Shown one piece after another: positions 9,030 to 17,640 of a DNA stretch of 64,000 bases. The DNA lies in assembly GCF_030295425.1 (NCBI RefSeq), contig NZ_AP027081.1, positions 2,587,001-2,651,000 on the forward strand, written 5' to 3'. This DNA comes from Mesoterricola sediminis. GTDB taxonomy: Bacteria > Acidobacteriota > Holophagae > Holophagales > Holophagaceae. The position numbers were made by a program, and so were the translations under genes. The stretch's first letter is position 1. Every line of letters starts with the position of its first letter. The notes under the pieces are model-generated. The model was not told where the DNA came from, made no database searches, and worked only from the letters and a program-made list of their open reading frames with translations.

Positions 9030-9514
9030 GGGCCCTCCTCCTCCTGCCCGCGGCCGCCCTGCTCTCGGCCCAGGCGCCCCCTCCCGTCGTGCGCGCCCAG
9101 TACGACTGGGGCTACGCGAGCCCGGACGGCTCCGGCAAGGGCACCCTGACCGTCCTCGTGGACCCCGGCACGGGCCGCACCCTCCTCGAGCTCATGGGCC
9201 TGGGCGAGCGCCTGGCCTTCCTGGAGGGCGACGCCAAGAACGGCTACCACCTGATCATCCCCCGCCAGGAGGTCGACCAGCGCGCCCTCACCCTGGGCGG
9301 CCTCGCCCTGCCCTTCCTGCCCAAGCTGGGCAGCCCGACCGCCCTCCACCGCCTCCTGACCGAGGGCGAGGGCCCCGGCGTCAAGGTGACCCGCCGGGAC
9401 CGGCAGGGCCCCGTCAAGCTCACCTACGCGGGCAAGGGCGACAACGGCAAGGAGCTGACCGTCTGGCTCACCCGCACCCGCTTCCAGACGGAGCCCGCCC
9501 CCGCCGCGCCCTGA
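9026..9514 (+). CDS. Small secreted protein of unknown function
   Basis: A 162-residue protein with a signal peptide ending near residue 16 (LLSAQ/AP), beginning at an ATGA overlap with the TPR gene. The mature part is rich in beta-type segments with a Gly-Thr-Leu-Thr-Val-Leu-Val strand and a conserved-looking stretch from about 50 to 120. This could suit a LolB-like or LolA-like open barrel, but no diagnostic residue is visible and I do not recognise the family. It is the last gene of the operon. Coupling to the TPR protein suggests a shared envelope role. Confidence 0.7.
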   Translation: MRALLLLPAAALLSAQAPPPVVRAQYDWGYASPDGSGKGTLTVLVDPGTGRTLLELMGLGERLAFLEGDAKNGYHLIIPRQEVDQRALTLGGLALPFLPKLGSPTALHRLLTEGEGPGVKVTRRDRQGPVKLTYAGKGDNGKELTVWLTRTRFQTEPAPAAP

Positions 9515-9541
9515 GGCCCGGACCGCCGGCCGGGGTGGGGC

Positions 9542-11569
9542 CTACCAGATCTTGACCCGGTCCTTGGGCGCCAGGTAGAGCTTCTGGCCGGGCTTCACGT
9601 CGAAGGCCTTGTACCAGGCGTCCAGGTTGCGGACGGTGTCGGCCCGGCAGGCCTCCGGGGCGTGGCCGTCGGTGAGGATCTGGCGGCGGAGGGCGGGCTC
9701 CCGGCGCTTCTCGCGCCAGGACTGGCCGTAGCTCAGGAAGAACTGCTGGTCCCCGGTGAACCCCTGCGCCTGGGGCGCGGGCCGGCCCCGCAGGGCCATG
9801 CGGTAGGCGTCGTAGGCCGCGGCCAGGCCCGCCACGTCGGCGATGTTCTCGCTGAGGGTCTGCTTGCCGTTCACGGCCAAGTCCGGGAAGGGGCGGTACT
9901 GGCTGAACTGGTCGGCGAGCCGGGCCCCGGCGGCCTTGAAATGCTCGAAGTCAGAGGGGGTCCACCAGTTGCGCAGCCGGCCCTGGTGGTCGAAGAGGGC
10001 GCCCTGGTCGTCGAAGCTGTGGCTCACCTCGTGGCCGATGGTGGCGCCGGTGGCGCCGTAGCCCATGGCGGCGGTGTGCCGGGGATCGAAGTAGGGGGGC
10101 TGCAGGATGGCGGCCGGGAAGTTCATGGCATTCATGGCCGGGAGGTTGACGGCGTTCACGGTCTGGGGGGTCATCACCCACTCGCCCCGGTCCACGGGCC
10201 GGCCGAGCTTGGCCAGGTTCCGCTGGTACTCGAAGCGGGAGGCGCGCTCGGCGTTGCCGAAGGCGTCGCCGGGCTTCACCTCGAGCCCCGCGTAGCTCCG
10301 CCACCGGTCCGGGTAGCCCACGCCGACCTTGAGGGCCTTGAGCTTGCGCTTGGCCTCGGCCTTGGTGGAGGGGCTCATCCAGTCCAGGGCGTCGATGCGA
10401 CGGCTGAAGGCGGCGAGGATGTTCCGGACCATGGCCTCGGCCCGGCGCTTTTCCGCGGCCGGGAAGTACTTGGCCGCGTACAGCTTGCCCAGGGCCTCGC
10501 CCAGGGCCTCGCTGGCGGCGTCCACGCCGCGCTTCCACCGGGCCGGCATCTCGGGGGTGCCCGCCAGGACCCGGCCGTGGAAGGCGAAGGCCTCCTCGGC
10601 GAAGGCCTTGGGCAGCACGCCCGCGGCGTCGTCCAGGGCGTGGAAGGTGAGCCAGGCCTTCCAGTCCTCCAGGGGCGCGGAGGCGACGAGGGCGGAGAGG
10701 CCCTTCAGGGCCCCGGGCTGCCACACGACGAAGGTCTCCTGCTTCGCCAGGCCGGCGATGCGGAAGAAGGCGCCCCAGTCCATGCCGGGGGCCCGGGCCT
10801 CGATCTCCTTGCGGGTCCAGTGGTTGTTGCCCTTGAGGACATCCTCGGTCTCCGTGTGGGAGGCGTGGACCTGGGCCATGCGGGTCTCGAGGGCCAGGAC
10901 CCGCGCGGCGGTCCCCGCCGGATCGGGAACGCGGGCGAGGGCCAGCATGGCCTCCATGTGGGCCAGGCACTTGGCGCGCACGGCCTTCATGGCCTCCGAG
11001 CCGTCCAGGTAGTAGTCCCGGCTCGGCATGGTGAGGCCGCCCTGGAGGAGGAAGGGGCTGTAGGCGGAGGGGTTGTCCAGGTCCTGGGCCACCCACAGGC
11101 CGAAGAGGTGCGGGGTGTCGTACCGGGTCGCGTTGAGGACGTCCACGTCCGCTCGCAGGGTGCTGCCCAGGAGCCCGCTCAGGGCCTTGACGTCGCCCGC
11201 CGCGGCCACCTGGTCGAGGAAGGGCTTGAGGGGGGCCAGGCCCCGGGCCTCGATGGCCGCCTCGTCCATGAAGGCCGTGAAGTAGTCGCCCACCTTGCGG
11301 GCCTCGGTGCCGGGGGCCGCCTTGACGGCGGCCTCGACGAGGCCGCGGTTCCGCTTCAGGGTCAGCTCCACGAGCATGGCGCCGGTGCCGTAGCCGGCCA
11401 TGTCCGCCGGGATGGGCGTGGACGCGATCCAGCCGCCGTTGGCGAACCCGAAGAAGTCGTCGCCCGGGGCGGTGGCGCGGGACATGCCGGCGAGGTCGAG
11501 CCCGGCGGGGGCGGCGGCGAGGAGGGGCGTGGCCACGAGGGCGGCCAGGGGCAGGAGGGCGGTTCGCAT
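9542..11569 (-). CDS. Secreted M13 family (neprilysin/PepO-like) zinc endopeptidase
   Basis: A 675-residue metalloendopeptidase with an N-terminal signal peptide (cleavage after about residue 19). The zinc motif HEVSH is at 513-517, and the third ligand Glu574 is in ENIAD. The NAMNFP segment corresponds to the NAYY/NAFY substrate-binding motif of the family. The chain ends in VKIW where M13 members typically end in a Cys-x-x-Trp, so the terminal Trp is kept and the Cys is not. Members cut short peptides outside the cytoplasm. It converges on the plus-strand operon, with only 27 bases between stops. Confidence 0.95.
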   Translation of the reverse strand: MRTALLPLAALVATPLLAAAPAGLDLAGMSRATAPGDDFFGFANGGWIASTPIPADMAGYGTGAMLVELTLKRNRGLVEAAVKAAPGTEARKVGDYFTAFMDEAAIEARGLAPLKPFLDQVAAAGDVKALSGLLGSTLRADVDVLNATRYDTPHLFGLWVAQDLDNPSAYSPFLLQGGLTMPSRDYYLDGSEAMKAVRAKCLAHMEAMLALARVPDPAGTAARVLALETRMAQVHASHTETEDVLKGNNHWTRKEIEARAPGMDWGAFFRIAGLAKQETFVVWQPGALKGLSALVASAPLEDWKAWLTFHALDDAAGVLPKAFAEEAFAFHGRVLAGTPEMPARWKRGVDAASEALGEALGKLYAAKYFPAAEKRRAEAMVRNILAAFSRRIDALDWMSPSTKAEAKRKLKALKVGVGYPDRWRSYAGLEVKPGDAFGNAERASRFEYQRNLAKLGRPVDRGEWVMTPQTVNAVNLPAMNAMNFPAAILQPPYFDPRHTAAMGYGATGATIGHEVSHSFDDQGALFDHQGRLRNWWTPSDFEHFKAAGARLADQFSQYRPFPDLAVNGKQTLSENIADVAGLAAAYDAYRMALRGRPAPQAQGFTGDQQFFLSYGQSWREKRREPALRRQILTDGHAPEACRADTVRNLDAWYKAFDVKPGQKLYLAPKDRVKIW

Positions 11570-11594
11570 GGGGGCTCCGGGGGTCCGGCGGGGA

Positions 11595-11888
11595 TCAGAG
11601 GGTGTCGAGGCCTTCCTGGCCGATGACGGGGGTCCAGGGCAGCAGCTCGTACTGGGCCGCGCCCGCCTTCACGAAGGGGTCGCCGTCCCGGATGGCGTCC
11701 AGGGCCCCCTGGGGGTCCGCGTCCGGCACCCGGAGGAGGAGGGCGCCGCCGTTGCGGGGGTCCAGGGGGCCCGAGGCCAGGAGCAGCCCCTGCGCCTTCA
11801 GGCCGCGCAGGTAGGCCCGATGGGGGTCCAGGAGGGCGTCGATGACCTCGATGGGCTTGCGGTAGCGGACGATGGCGAGCGCGTACAT
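11595..11888 (-). CDS. YciI-like protein
   Basis: A 97-residue single-domain protein of the YciI family (ferredoxin-like alpha/beta fold). The family motif is present as DPHRAYL near residues 21-27, with the conserved Asp-His pair, followed by LLLASGPLDPRNGG and a DPFVKAG segment near the end. The family's biochemical role is mostly unknown; a few members are dehalogenase-like or occur fused to other domains. It lies three bases downstream of the carbamate kinase stop, so the two are co-transcribed. Confidence 0.85.
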   Translation of the reverse strand: MYALAIVRYRKPIEVIDALLDPHRAYLRGLKAQGLLLASGPLDPRNGGALLLRVPDADPQGALDAIRDGDPFVKAGAAQYELLPWTPVIGQEGLDTL

Positions 11889-11891
11889 GGA

Positions 11892-12839
11892 TCAGTCCTT
11901 GACGATGCGGGTCCCGACGGTGGCGTAGTCCTCCTTCTCCAGGGCGTCGGGGCTGGTGATGAGGACCTCGGAGCCCCCGGCCTGAAGGAAGGCCAGGGCG
12001 GATTCGATCTTAGGCCCCATGGAGCCCGGGGGGAACTGCCCTTCGGCCAGGTGGCGGGCCGCCTCTGAGGCGGTGAGCCGATCGACCCAGCGCTGGGTGG
12101 GCTTCCCGAAGTCCAGGGCCACCTTGGGCACGCCCGTGAGGATCACGTAGGTGTCGGCGCCCAGCTTCTCGGCGAGGAGGCTGCTGAGGCGGTCCTTGTC
12201 GATGACGGCCTCGACGCCCACCAGCAGGCCGGAGGCGTCGCGGATCACCGGGATGCCGCCCCCGCCGCCGGCGATGACGCAGTGGCCGGCCCCCAGGAGG
12301 AGCTTGATGGCCTCGAGCTGGACGATCTCCAGCGGCTTCGGGCTGGGCACGACCTTCCGCCAGCCCCGGCCCGAATCCTCCTTCATGTGCCAGCGCTTCT
12401 GGGCCTGGAGCTCCAGGGCGCGGTGCTCGCGGTAGAAGGGGCCCACGGGCTTGGTGGGGTTCTGGAAGCCGGGGTCGTCCTTGTCCACCACCACCTCGGT
12501 CAGGACGGTGGTGACCGGCACCTCCTGCCCCAGGAAGGCCAGGCGGTTGATGAGGGTGCGCTCGATCATGTAGCCCATGGAACCCTGGGTCATGGCGTCG
12601 CAGATATCCAGCGTGTAGGGCGGGATGCGGTTCGCCGCCTCCTCCTGCTGGATGAGGATGTTCCCCACCTGGGGCCCGTTCCCGTGGACGATGCAGAGGC
12701 TGTAGCCCGCCCGGATGACGTTGCCGAACATCTCGGCGGTCTGCCGGGCGCTGTCCAGCTGCTCCTCCTGGAGGCCCCGGTGTTTTTCCTGGAGGAGGGC
12801 GTTGCCGCCGATGGCGATGAGCGCGATTTTTCCGGCCAT
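11892..12839 (-). CDS. arcC: Carbamate kinase
   Basis: A 315-residue carbamate kinase: carbamoyl phosphate plus ADP to ATP, CO2 and ammonia in the catabolic direction. Motifs are IAIGGNALL at the N-terminus, HGNGPQVGN, the AGGGGGIPV loop and the VDRLTASEA and GPKIESALAF regions of the amino-acid kinase fold. I start it at 12839 (MAGKIALIAIGGNAL); an in-frame extension of 21 residues exists but is not conserved-looking. No arcA or arcB is in the window, so the source of carbamoyl phosphate is not evident here. The YciI-like gene follows directly. Confidence 0.93.
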   Translation of the reverse strand: MAGKIALIAIGGNALLQEKHRGLQEEQLDSARQTAEMFGNVIRAGYSLCIVHGNGPQVGNILIQQEEAANRIPPYTLDICDAMTQGSMGYMIERTLINRLAFLGQEVPVTTVLTEVVVDKDDPGFQNPTKPVGPFYREHRALELQAQKRWHMKEDSGRGWRKVVPSPKPLEIVQLEAIKLLLGAGHCVIAGGGGGIPVIRDASGLLVGVEAVIDKDRLSSLLAEKLGADTYVILTGVPKVALDFGKPTQRWVDRLTASEAARHLAEGQFPPGSMGPKIESALAFLQAGGSEVLITSPDALEKEDYATVGTRIVKD

Positions 12840-12861
12840 GGTTATCCCAATGAAAAAAACA

Positions 12862-12889
12862 AGTCTACGAGGCATACCACAGGGCGCAA
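12862..12889 (-). promoter_or_regulatory. Candidate sigma-70 promoter for arcC
   Basis: On the minus strand TTGCGC (12889-12884) and TAGACT (12867-12862) are separated by 16 bases, about 22 bases before the arcC start. The -35 matches the consensus at four positions. This is a by-eye match in a GC-rich genome and is weak. Confidence 0.35.
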
Positions 12890-12951
12890 GGACGGAAGGC
12901 ACAATCCATCCGGCCCCGTGGCATCATGGAGGCTATTCCACGGAGCGGGTC

Positions 12952-13452
12952 ATGGACGGCTACCAGGGCTATCAGGCGCCTGAGGCGGCGCTGGAGGATG
13001 TCGCGGGCGCCGGCCTGGAGCTGGCGGACCGGGGCGCCCGGCTCGCGGCGTCCATCCTGGACGGCATCTTCCTGGGCATCCCCTTCGGCCTGGGCGGGGT
13101 CACGGCGGCCATCGCCTTCGCGGGCAACGGCCGCCCCGGCACCGCCTCCCTGGTGATCCTCGGCCTGGCGGGACTCGCGGCCCTGGCGATGACGGCCCTC
13201 AACGCCGTCTGGATCCACCAGCGGGGCCAGACCGCCGGCAAGCGCATCACGGGCATCAAGGTCCTGCGCGCCAACGGGGAGCGGGTCACCCTGCTCCGGG
13301 TGTTCTTCCTGCGGTACCTCCCCCTCACCCTGTGCACCCTGATCCCCTGGATCGGGAACCTGGTCGCGCTCGTGGATTCGCTGCTCGTGTTCCGGGAGAG
13401 CCGCCAGTGCCTCCACGACCAGATCGCCGACACCATCGTCGTGAGGGCCTGA
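12952..13452 (+). CDS. RDD family membrane protein (first of two)
   Basis: A 166-residue RDD protein with three hydrophobic segments (about 34-58, 64-86 and 114-145). The family Arg/Asp pair is visible as DRGARLAASILDG (26-38), followed by GQTAGKRITGIKV (92-104) and a C-terminal RQCLHDQIADTIVV. RDD proteins are small inner-membrane proteins, some linked to ion transport. A GGAGCGGG site precedes the start. It opens the MoxR cluster and ends seven bases before the second RDD gene, so the two probably work together. Confidence 0.85.
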   Translation: MDGYQGYQAPEAALEDVAGAGLELADRGARLAASILDGIFLGIPFGLGGVTAAIAFAGNGRPGTASLVILGLAGLAALAMTALNAVWIHQRGQTAGKRITGIKVLRANGERVTLLRVFFLRYLPLTLCTLIPWIGNLVALVDSLLVFRESRQCLHDQIADTIVVRA

Positions 13453-13459
13453 GGCGCCC

Positions 13460-14152
13460 ATGATCGACACCCAGGTGCGGGTCGAGACCCCCGAGGGCGT
13501 GGAGCTGACGCTCAGCCCCGCGGGACCCGTGCCCCGCTGCCTGGCGTGGCTCCTGGACGCCCTGATCCGGTGGGTCGTCTACGCCACCCTCAGCCCCGGC
13601 TTCGCCTTCCTGGGCAAGACGGGCCTCGGCCTGTTGTTCCTCGCCCTCTTCCTCCTGGAGTGGGGCTACCCGGTGGCCTTCGAGGTGCTCAACGGCGGGC
13701 GCACCCCGGGCAAGGCCGCCCTGGGGCTGCGCGTGGTGCGGGAGGACGGCGCCCCCGTGGCCTGGACCCAGTCCATGGTCCGCAGCATCGTGGCCGTGGT
13801 GGACTTCCTCCCCTTCGCCTACGGCACGGGCCTCGTCGCCATGTTCGCGTCCCGGCGCTTCCAGCGCCTGGGGGACCTGGCCGCGGGCACCTACGTGGTG
13901 CACGCGGAACCGGCGCCGGTCCGGGCCCTGCCCCCGCCGGCGGAGGGGGAGGCCCTCCTGGAGCCGCGCCTGCCCCTGACCCTGGAGGAGCAGCGGGCCG
14001 TCATGGACTTCGCCGAACGGGTCCCGGCGCTCACCCCGGCCCGGGCCCAGGAGCTGGCGGACCTGCTGGAGCCGCTCACGGGCGCCCGGGGCGGGGAGGG
14101 CGTGGCCCGCACCCTGGCCCTGGCCCGGGTCCTGCGGGGAGGCGCCCCGTGA
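13460..14152 (+). CDS. RDD family membrane protein (second of two) with helical tail
   Basis: A 230-residue protein. Residues 20-150 are an RDD domain: CLAWLLDALIRW, a GRTPGKAALGLRVV segment and FQRLGDLAAGTYVV at the end. Residues 155-230 form a charged, Pro-rich then helical tail (LTLEEQRAVMDFAERV) that the first RDD protein lacks. The gene is cotranscribed with its neighbours and its stop overlaps the SpoIIM start as GTGA at 14149-14152. In MoxR-type clusters this pairing of RDD and SpoIIM proteins is commonly seen; the molecular job is not known. Confidence 0.85.
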   Translation: MIDTQVRVETPEGVELTLSPAGPVPRCLAWLLDALIRWVVYATLSPGFAFLGKTGLGLLFLALFLLEWGYPVAFEVLNGGRTPGKAALGLRVVREDGAPVAWTQSMVRSIVAVVDFLPFAYGTGLVAMFASRRFQRLGDLAAGTYVVHAEPAPVRALPPPAEGEALLEPRLPLTLEEQRAVMDFAERVPALTPARAQELADLLEPLTGARGGEGVARTLALARVLRGGAP

Positions 14153-15090
14153 AGCAGGAAGCCTTCGAGCGGCAGCATGGGGAGGCCTGGGCCCGGTTCG
14201 AGGCCCTCTGCGGGGGCGCCTCGGGGGATCTGCCCACGGCCTACCGGCGGGTCTGCCTCCACCTGGCCCTGGCCCGCCAGCGCGGCTACACGGAACGGCT
14301 GGTCCTCCACCTCAACGGGCTGGTCCGCCAGGGCCACCAGGCCCTCTACGGCCCCGCCGGCAACCCGGCCCGGTCCTGGGGCGCCTTCCTGGCGGGAGGC
14401 TTCGCCCGGGCCGTGCGCCGCCTCCGGGTCCCGGTCCTGGCCTCCGCCCTGCTCTTCGGCGTGCCCTTCGCGTCCCTGGCCCTGGGCGCGGCCCGCCGGC
14501 CCGAGGCCGCCCAGGTGATCCTGGAACCCCAGGAACTGTCCCGCATGGAGGGCATGTACGAGGGCCAGGGCGGGCGCTTCGGGCGAAGCGGCGAGGCGGA
14601 CACGGACGTGGGCATGTTCGGGTTCTACGTCTGGAACAACGTCCGGGTGGGCTTCCAGGCCTTCGCCGGGGGCCTCCTGATGGGGGTGGGCGCCCTCTTC
14701 TTCCTCGTGCACAACGGCCTGCACGGAGGCGCGGCCGCCGGCTGGGTGACCCACGCCGGCCTGGGGCGGAATTTCTGGTCCTTCGTGGTCACCCACAGCG
14801 CCCTGGAACTCCCCTCCCTCATCCTCTCCGGCGCCGCGGGCCTCGCGGTGGGCTGGGCCCTGTGGGCCCCGGGCCGGCGGACCCGGGGCGAGGCCCTGCG
14901 CGCCGCGGTGGTCCAGGCCATGCCCCTGGTGATCGGGGCGGCCCTCATGGACGTGGCGGCGGCGGCCCTGGAGGCCTTCTGGTCCTCCAGCGCGGCGGTG
15001 CCCCCGGCGGTCAAGTTCACGACGGGGGGCGTCCTCTGGGCCCTCATGCTCGTCTATTTCCTCGCGGCGGGGAGGACCCGTGCCCGATGA
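14149..15090 (+). CDS. SpoIIM-like (stage II sporulation protein M) membrane protein
   Basis: A 313-residue protein beginning at GTG 14149. A soluble N-terminal portion (1-80) precedes about five hydrophobic segments. The segment WNNVRVGFQAFAGGLLMGVG and the later HSALELPSLILSGAAGL are typical of the SpoIIM family. In sporulating Firmicutes SpoIIM works with SpoIID/P in peptidoglycan remodelling. In non-sporulating bacteria family members occur in MoxR clusters with an unknown function, which is the case here. It overlaps the DUF4129 gene by 11 bases. Confidence 0.85.
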   Translation: MKQEAFERQHGEAWARFEALCGGASGDLPTAYRRVCLHLALARQRGYTERLVLHLNGLVRQGHQALYGPAGNPARSWGAFLAGGFARAVRRLRVPVLASALLFGVPFASLALGAARRPEAAQVILEPQELSRMEGMYEGQGGRFGRSGEADTDVGMFGFYVWNNVRVGFQAFAGGLLMGVGALFFLVHNGLHGGAAAGWVTHAGLGRNFWSFVVTHSALELPSLILSGAAGLAVGWALWAPGRRTRGEALRAAVVQAMPLVIGAALMDVAAAALEAFWSSSAAVPPAVKFTTGGVLWALMLVYFLAAGRTRAR

Positions 15091-16504
15091 ACTCCGGGTG
15101 GCGGCCCGACCGCGGACGGCCTGGGAAGCCATCGACCTGGGCTTCGCCCTGGCCCGGGAGAACGGCCGGCAGGCGGCGGCGGCCTTCCTCTCGGCGGCCC
15201 TGCCCCTGGCCCTCGGCCTCGGCTGGGTCTTCCGCGGCCATCCCGGCTGGGCTCCGCTCCTCTTCTGGTGGCTGCTGCCGCTCCTGGACCGCCCCCTCCT
15301 CCACGTGCTGGCCAAGGCGGCCTTCGGGGCGCCGCCGGGCCTGCGGGACACCTGGCGCCAGCTGCGGCCGGGCCTGCGCCGGGGCCTGGCGGCGCAGCTG
15401 CTCTGGCGGCGCCTTGACCCCGCCCGGTGCCTCACCCTGCCGGTGTGGCAGCTGGAAGCCCCGGGGGGCCGCGCCTTCCGGGCCCGCCAGAAGGTGCTCC
15501 AGAAGCGGGTGCGTTCCCAGGCCGTCCTCCTGGCGGTCACCTGCAGCCTGCTCACGGCGGCGGGGTGGATGGCCCTGGTCGCCCTGGCCGGCTACCTGTG
15601 GCCCGAGGGCGGGACCAACATCCTGGAGCGGGTCTTCGCGTCCGGGGACGCCCGCGTGGCGTGGGTGGACCAGGCCCTCGTCTACCTGCCCATGCTGGTC
15701 ATGATCCTCATCGAGCCCTTCCATGTGGCCGGGGGCTTCGGCCTGTACCTGAACCGCCGGGTCCAGCTGGAGGGGTGGGACCTGGAACTGGCCTTCCGCC
15801 GGCTGGGGGCCCGGGCCGCCCAGCGGGCCCTGGGCCTCCTCCTCCTGCTCCTGCTCGTCCCCGCCCTCTGGGCCGCCGACCCGCCGCCCCCGCGGGAGGC
15901 CATCCGGGAGGTCCTGGCCCACCCCGATTTCGCCACCCGGCGGGACACCTGGGTCCTGGAGCGCCGGCGCCCCGCGGGTCCGGGTCTCCAGGTGGCCCCG
16001 CCCCCCCCCTGGATGCGCCGGCTGCCGAATCTGGGCGGCCTCGCCCTCAAGGCGGCCCTGCCCCTGCTCCTCCTCGCCGGACTGGCCTACCTCCTCTGGC
16101 GACGGGGCCCCACGTTGCTGGCGAGCCTGGACGAGGCCGGCCGCCCCGCCCCGCCCCAGCGGCTCTTCGGGCTGGACCTGCGGCCCGAAGCCCTGCCCGC
16201 CGATCCCGGGGCGGCCGCCGACCGGCTCTGGGGGGCCGGGGACGTGCGGGGCGCTCTGTCCCTGTTGTACCGCGCCGCCCTGTCGCACCTGGTCCAGCGC
16301 CGGGGCGTCGCCCTCGGCCCCGGGGCCACCGAAGGCGAATGCCTGGCCCGGGCCCGGGACGCGCTGGCCCCGGAGGGCTTCGCGACCTTCGCCCACCTGA
16401 CGGCCGCCTGGGGGGCCCTGGCCTACGGGGGCCGCCTCCCCGACGAGGGGGACCGGCGCCTGTGCGGCCTCTGGACCGAGCACTTCGGCGGGGGGCGTCC
16501 GTGA
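15080..16504 (+). CDS. Membrane protein with C-terminal DUF4129 domain
   Basis: A 474-residue protein starting with GTG at 15080, with a GGAGG site nine bases before. It has hydrophobic segments in the first 230 residues and at about 255-275 and 325-345. Between the last two lies an extracytoplasmic stretch (WAADPPPPREAIREVLAHPD...). The last 110 residues form a cytoplasmic DUF4129 domain (DRLWGAGDVRGALSLLYRAA... and a WGALAYGGRLP end). DUF4129 is typical of MoxR-associated operons, and in some proteins follows a transglutaminase domain. Its stop overlaps the next GTG start. Confidence 0.82.
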   Translation: MPDELRVAARPRTAWEAIDLGFALARENGRQAAAAFLSAALPLALGLGWVFRGHPGWAPLLFWWLLPLLDRPLLHVLAKAAFGAPPGLRDTWRQLRPGLRRGLAAQLLWRRLDPARCLTLPVWQLEAPGGRAFRARQKVLQKRVRSQAVLLAVTCSLLTAAGWMALVALAGYLWPEGGTNILERVFASGDARVAWVDQALVYLPMLVMILIEPFHVAGGFGLYLNRRVQLEGWDLELAFRRLGARAAQRALGLLLLLLLVPALWAADPPPPREAIREVLAHPDFATRRDTWVLERRRPAGPGLQVAPPPPWMRRLPNLGGLALKAALPLLLLAGLAYLLWRRGPTLLASLDEAGRPAPPQRLFGLDLRPEALPADPGAAADRLWGAGDVRGALSLLYRAALSHLVQRRGVALGPGATEGECLARARDALAPEGFATFAHLTAAWGALAYGGRLPDEGDRRLCGLWTEHFGGGRP

Positions 16505-17640
16505 GGGGCCTCCGCCTCGCCCTCGCCCTCGCGGCCCTGGCCCTCCTCACGGCCCTGGGCGGATGGCTGGCCACCACGTACCGGTGGGTCAAGGTCCCCA
16601 CCTGGCAGGGCTACCGCGGCCAGGCGGCCACCAACCCCTTCCTGGCCCTCCAGCGGTTCAGCGTGCGCATGGGGCACCCGGCCACCTGCCTCCACGGCCT
16701 GCCGGACCTGGCCCGCCTGCCCGTGCAGGACACCCTCGTCCTCCCCCGGCGCCGCGTGGCGCCCGACGAGGCCCAGGCCCGGGCCGTCGCCGCCTGGGTG
16801 GACCGGGGCGGCACCCTGATCCTGGAGGGGCTGGAGCCCGAAACCGAAGGGGCCCCCCGGACCCGGGATCCCCTGTTCCGCCCCTTCAGCCTGCGCCTCC
16901 TGCCCGCCCGGGACCCCGATGCGACCGGGCTCCTGAAGGCCCGCATCCAGGGCACGGAGGTCACCCTCTACACCGGCCAGGGCCTGCGCCTCCGCTTCAC
17001 GGGCAAGGGCGATCCCACGGGGGCCGCCACGTCGGAAGGCACCCAGGCCATCCAGATCAACCGGGGCGCGGGCGAGGTCTACGCCTTCACCCGCCTCGAC
17101 TGGCTCGCCAACAGCGCCCTCGGGGAGCGGGACCACGCCGAGGCCTTCAGCCTCATGGCCCTGCGGGCGCCGGAAGCCGGCGAGGCGCCCCACCGGGTGT
17201 GGATCGTGGCCTGGGAGGGGCGCCCGGGACTCGCCGCCTGGCTGTGGCGGAACGCCCGCCCCCTCCTCCTCGCCGGCCTGGCCCTGGCCGCCCTGGTCCT
17301 GTGGGCCCGGGCGGCCCGGTTCGGGCCCATGGCCGAGGCCCAGCCCCCCGGCGGCCGCCGCTTCCTGGAGCACCTGGACGCGGCGGGCCAGTGGCATTGG
17401 CGCAGGGAGGACGGACGGCCCCTCCTCCAGGCCTGCCGCGCCGCCTTCCTCCGCCGCCTGGCCCAGGTCCACCCCGGCTGGGCCGGCCTCGATCCCGACG
17501 CCCTCTGCCAACGCCTGGCCCGCCACGCGGGCCTGGACGAGGCGAAGGTCTTCCAGGCCCTGCGCTACGACACCGCCGAGGATCCGGACAGCTTCCTGGA
17601 GGCGATCCGGACCCTCGAAACCCTGAGGAAGCAGCTATGA
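16501..17640 (+). CDS. DUF4350-type membrane-anchored protein
   Basis: A 379-residue protein with GTG start at 16501 (GTGA overlap). A signal-anchor helix is at about 3-22, an extracytoplasmic alpha/beta part at about 25-245 (FSVRMGHPA, a DTLVLPRRRV core and a WVDRGGTLILEG strand-loop), then a second transmembrane helix near 256-275 and a cytoplasmic C-terminal domain. The layout fits DUF4350, an envelope partner in MoxR/DUF58 clusters. The fold of the outer part recalls the ABC-type GldG/IFT52 domain, which binds ligands without obvious catalysis. Its stop overlaps the moxR start as ATGA. Confidence 0.8.
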   Translation: MRGLRLALALAALALLTALGGWLATTYRWVKVPTWQGYRGQAATNPFLALQRFSVRMGHPATCLHGLPDLARLPVQDTLVLPRRRVAPDEAQARAVAAWVDRGGTLILEGLEPETEGAPRTRDPLFRPFSLRLLPARDPDATGLLKARIQGTEVTLYTGQGLRLRFTGKGDPTGAATSEGTQAIQINRGAGEVYAFTRLDWLANSALGERDHAEAFSLMALRAPEAGEAPHRVWIVAWEGRPGLAAWLWRNARPLLLAGLALAALVLWARAARFGPMAEAQPPGGRRFLEHLDAAGQWHWRREDGRPLLQACRAAFLRRLAQVHPGWAGLDPDALCQRLARHAGLDEAKVFQALRYDTAEDPDSFLEAIRTLETLRKQL

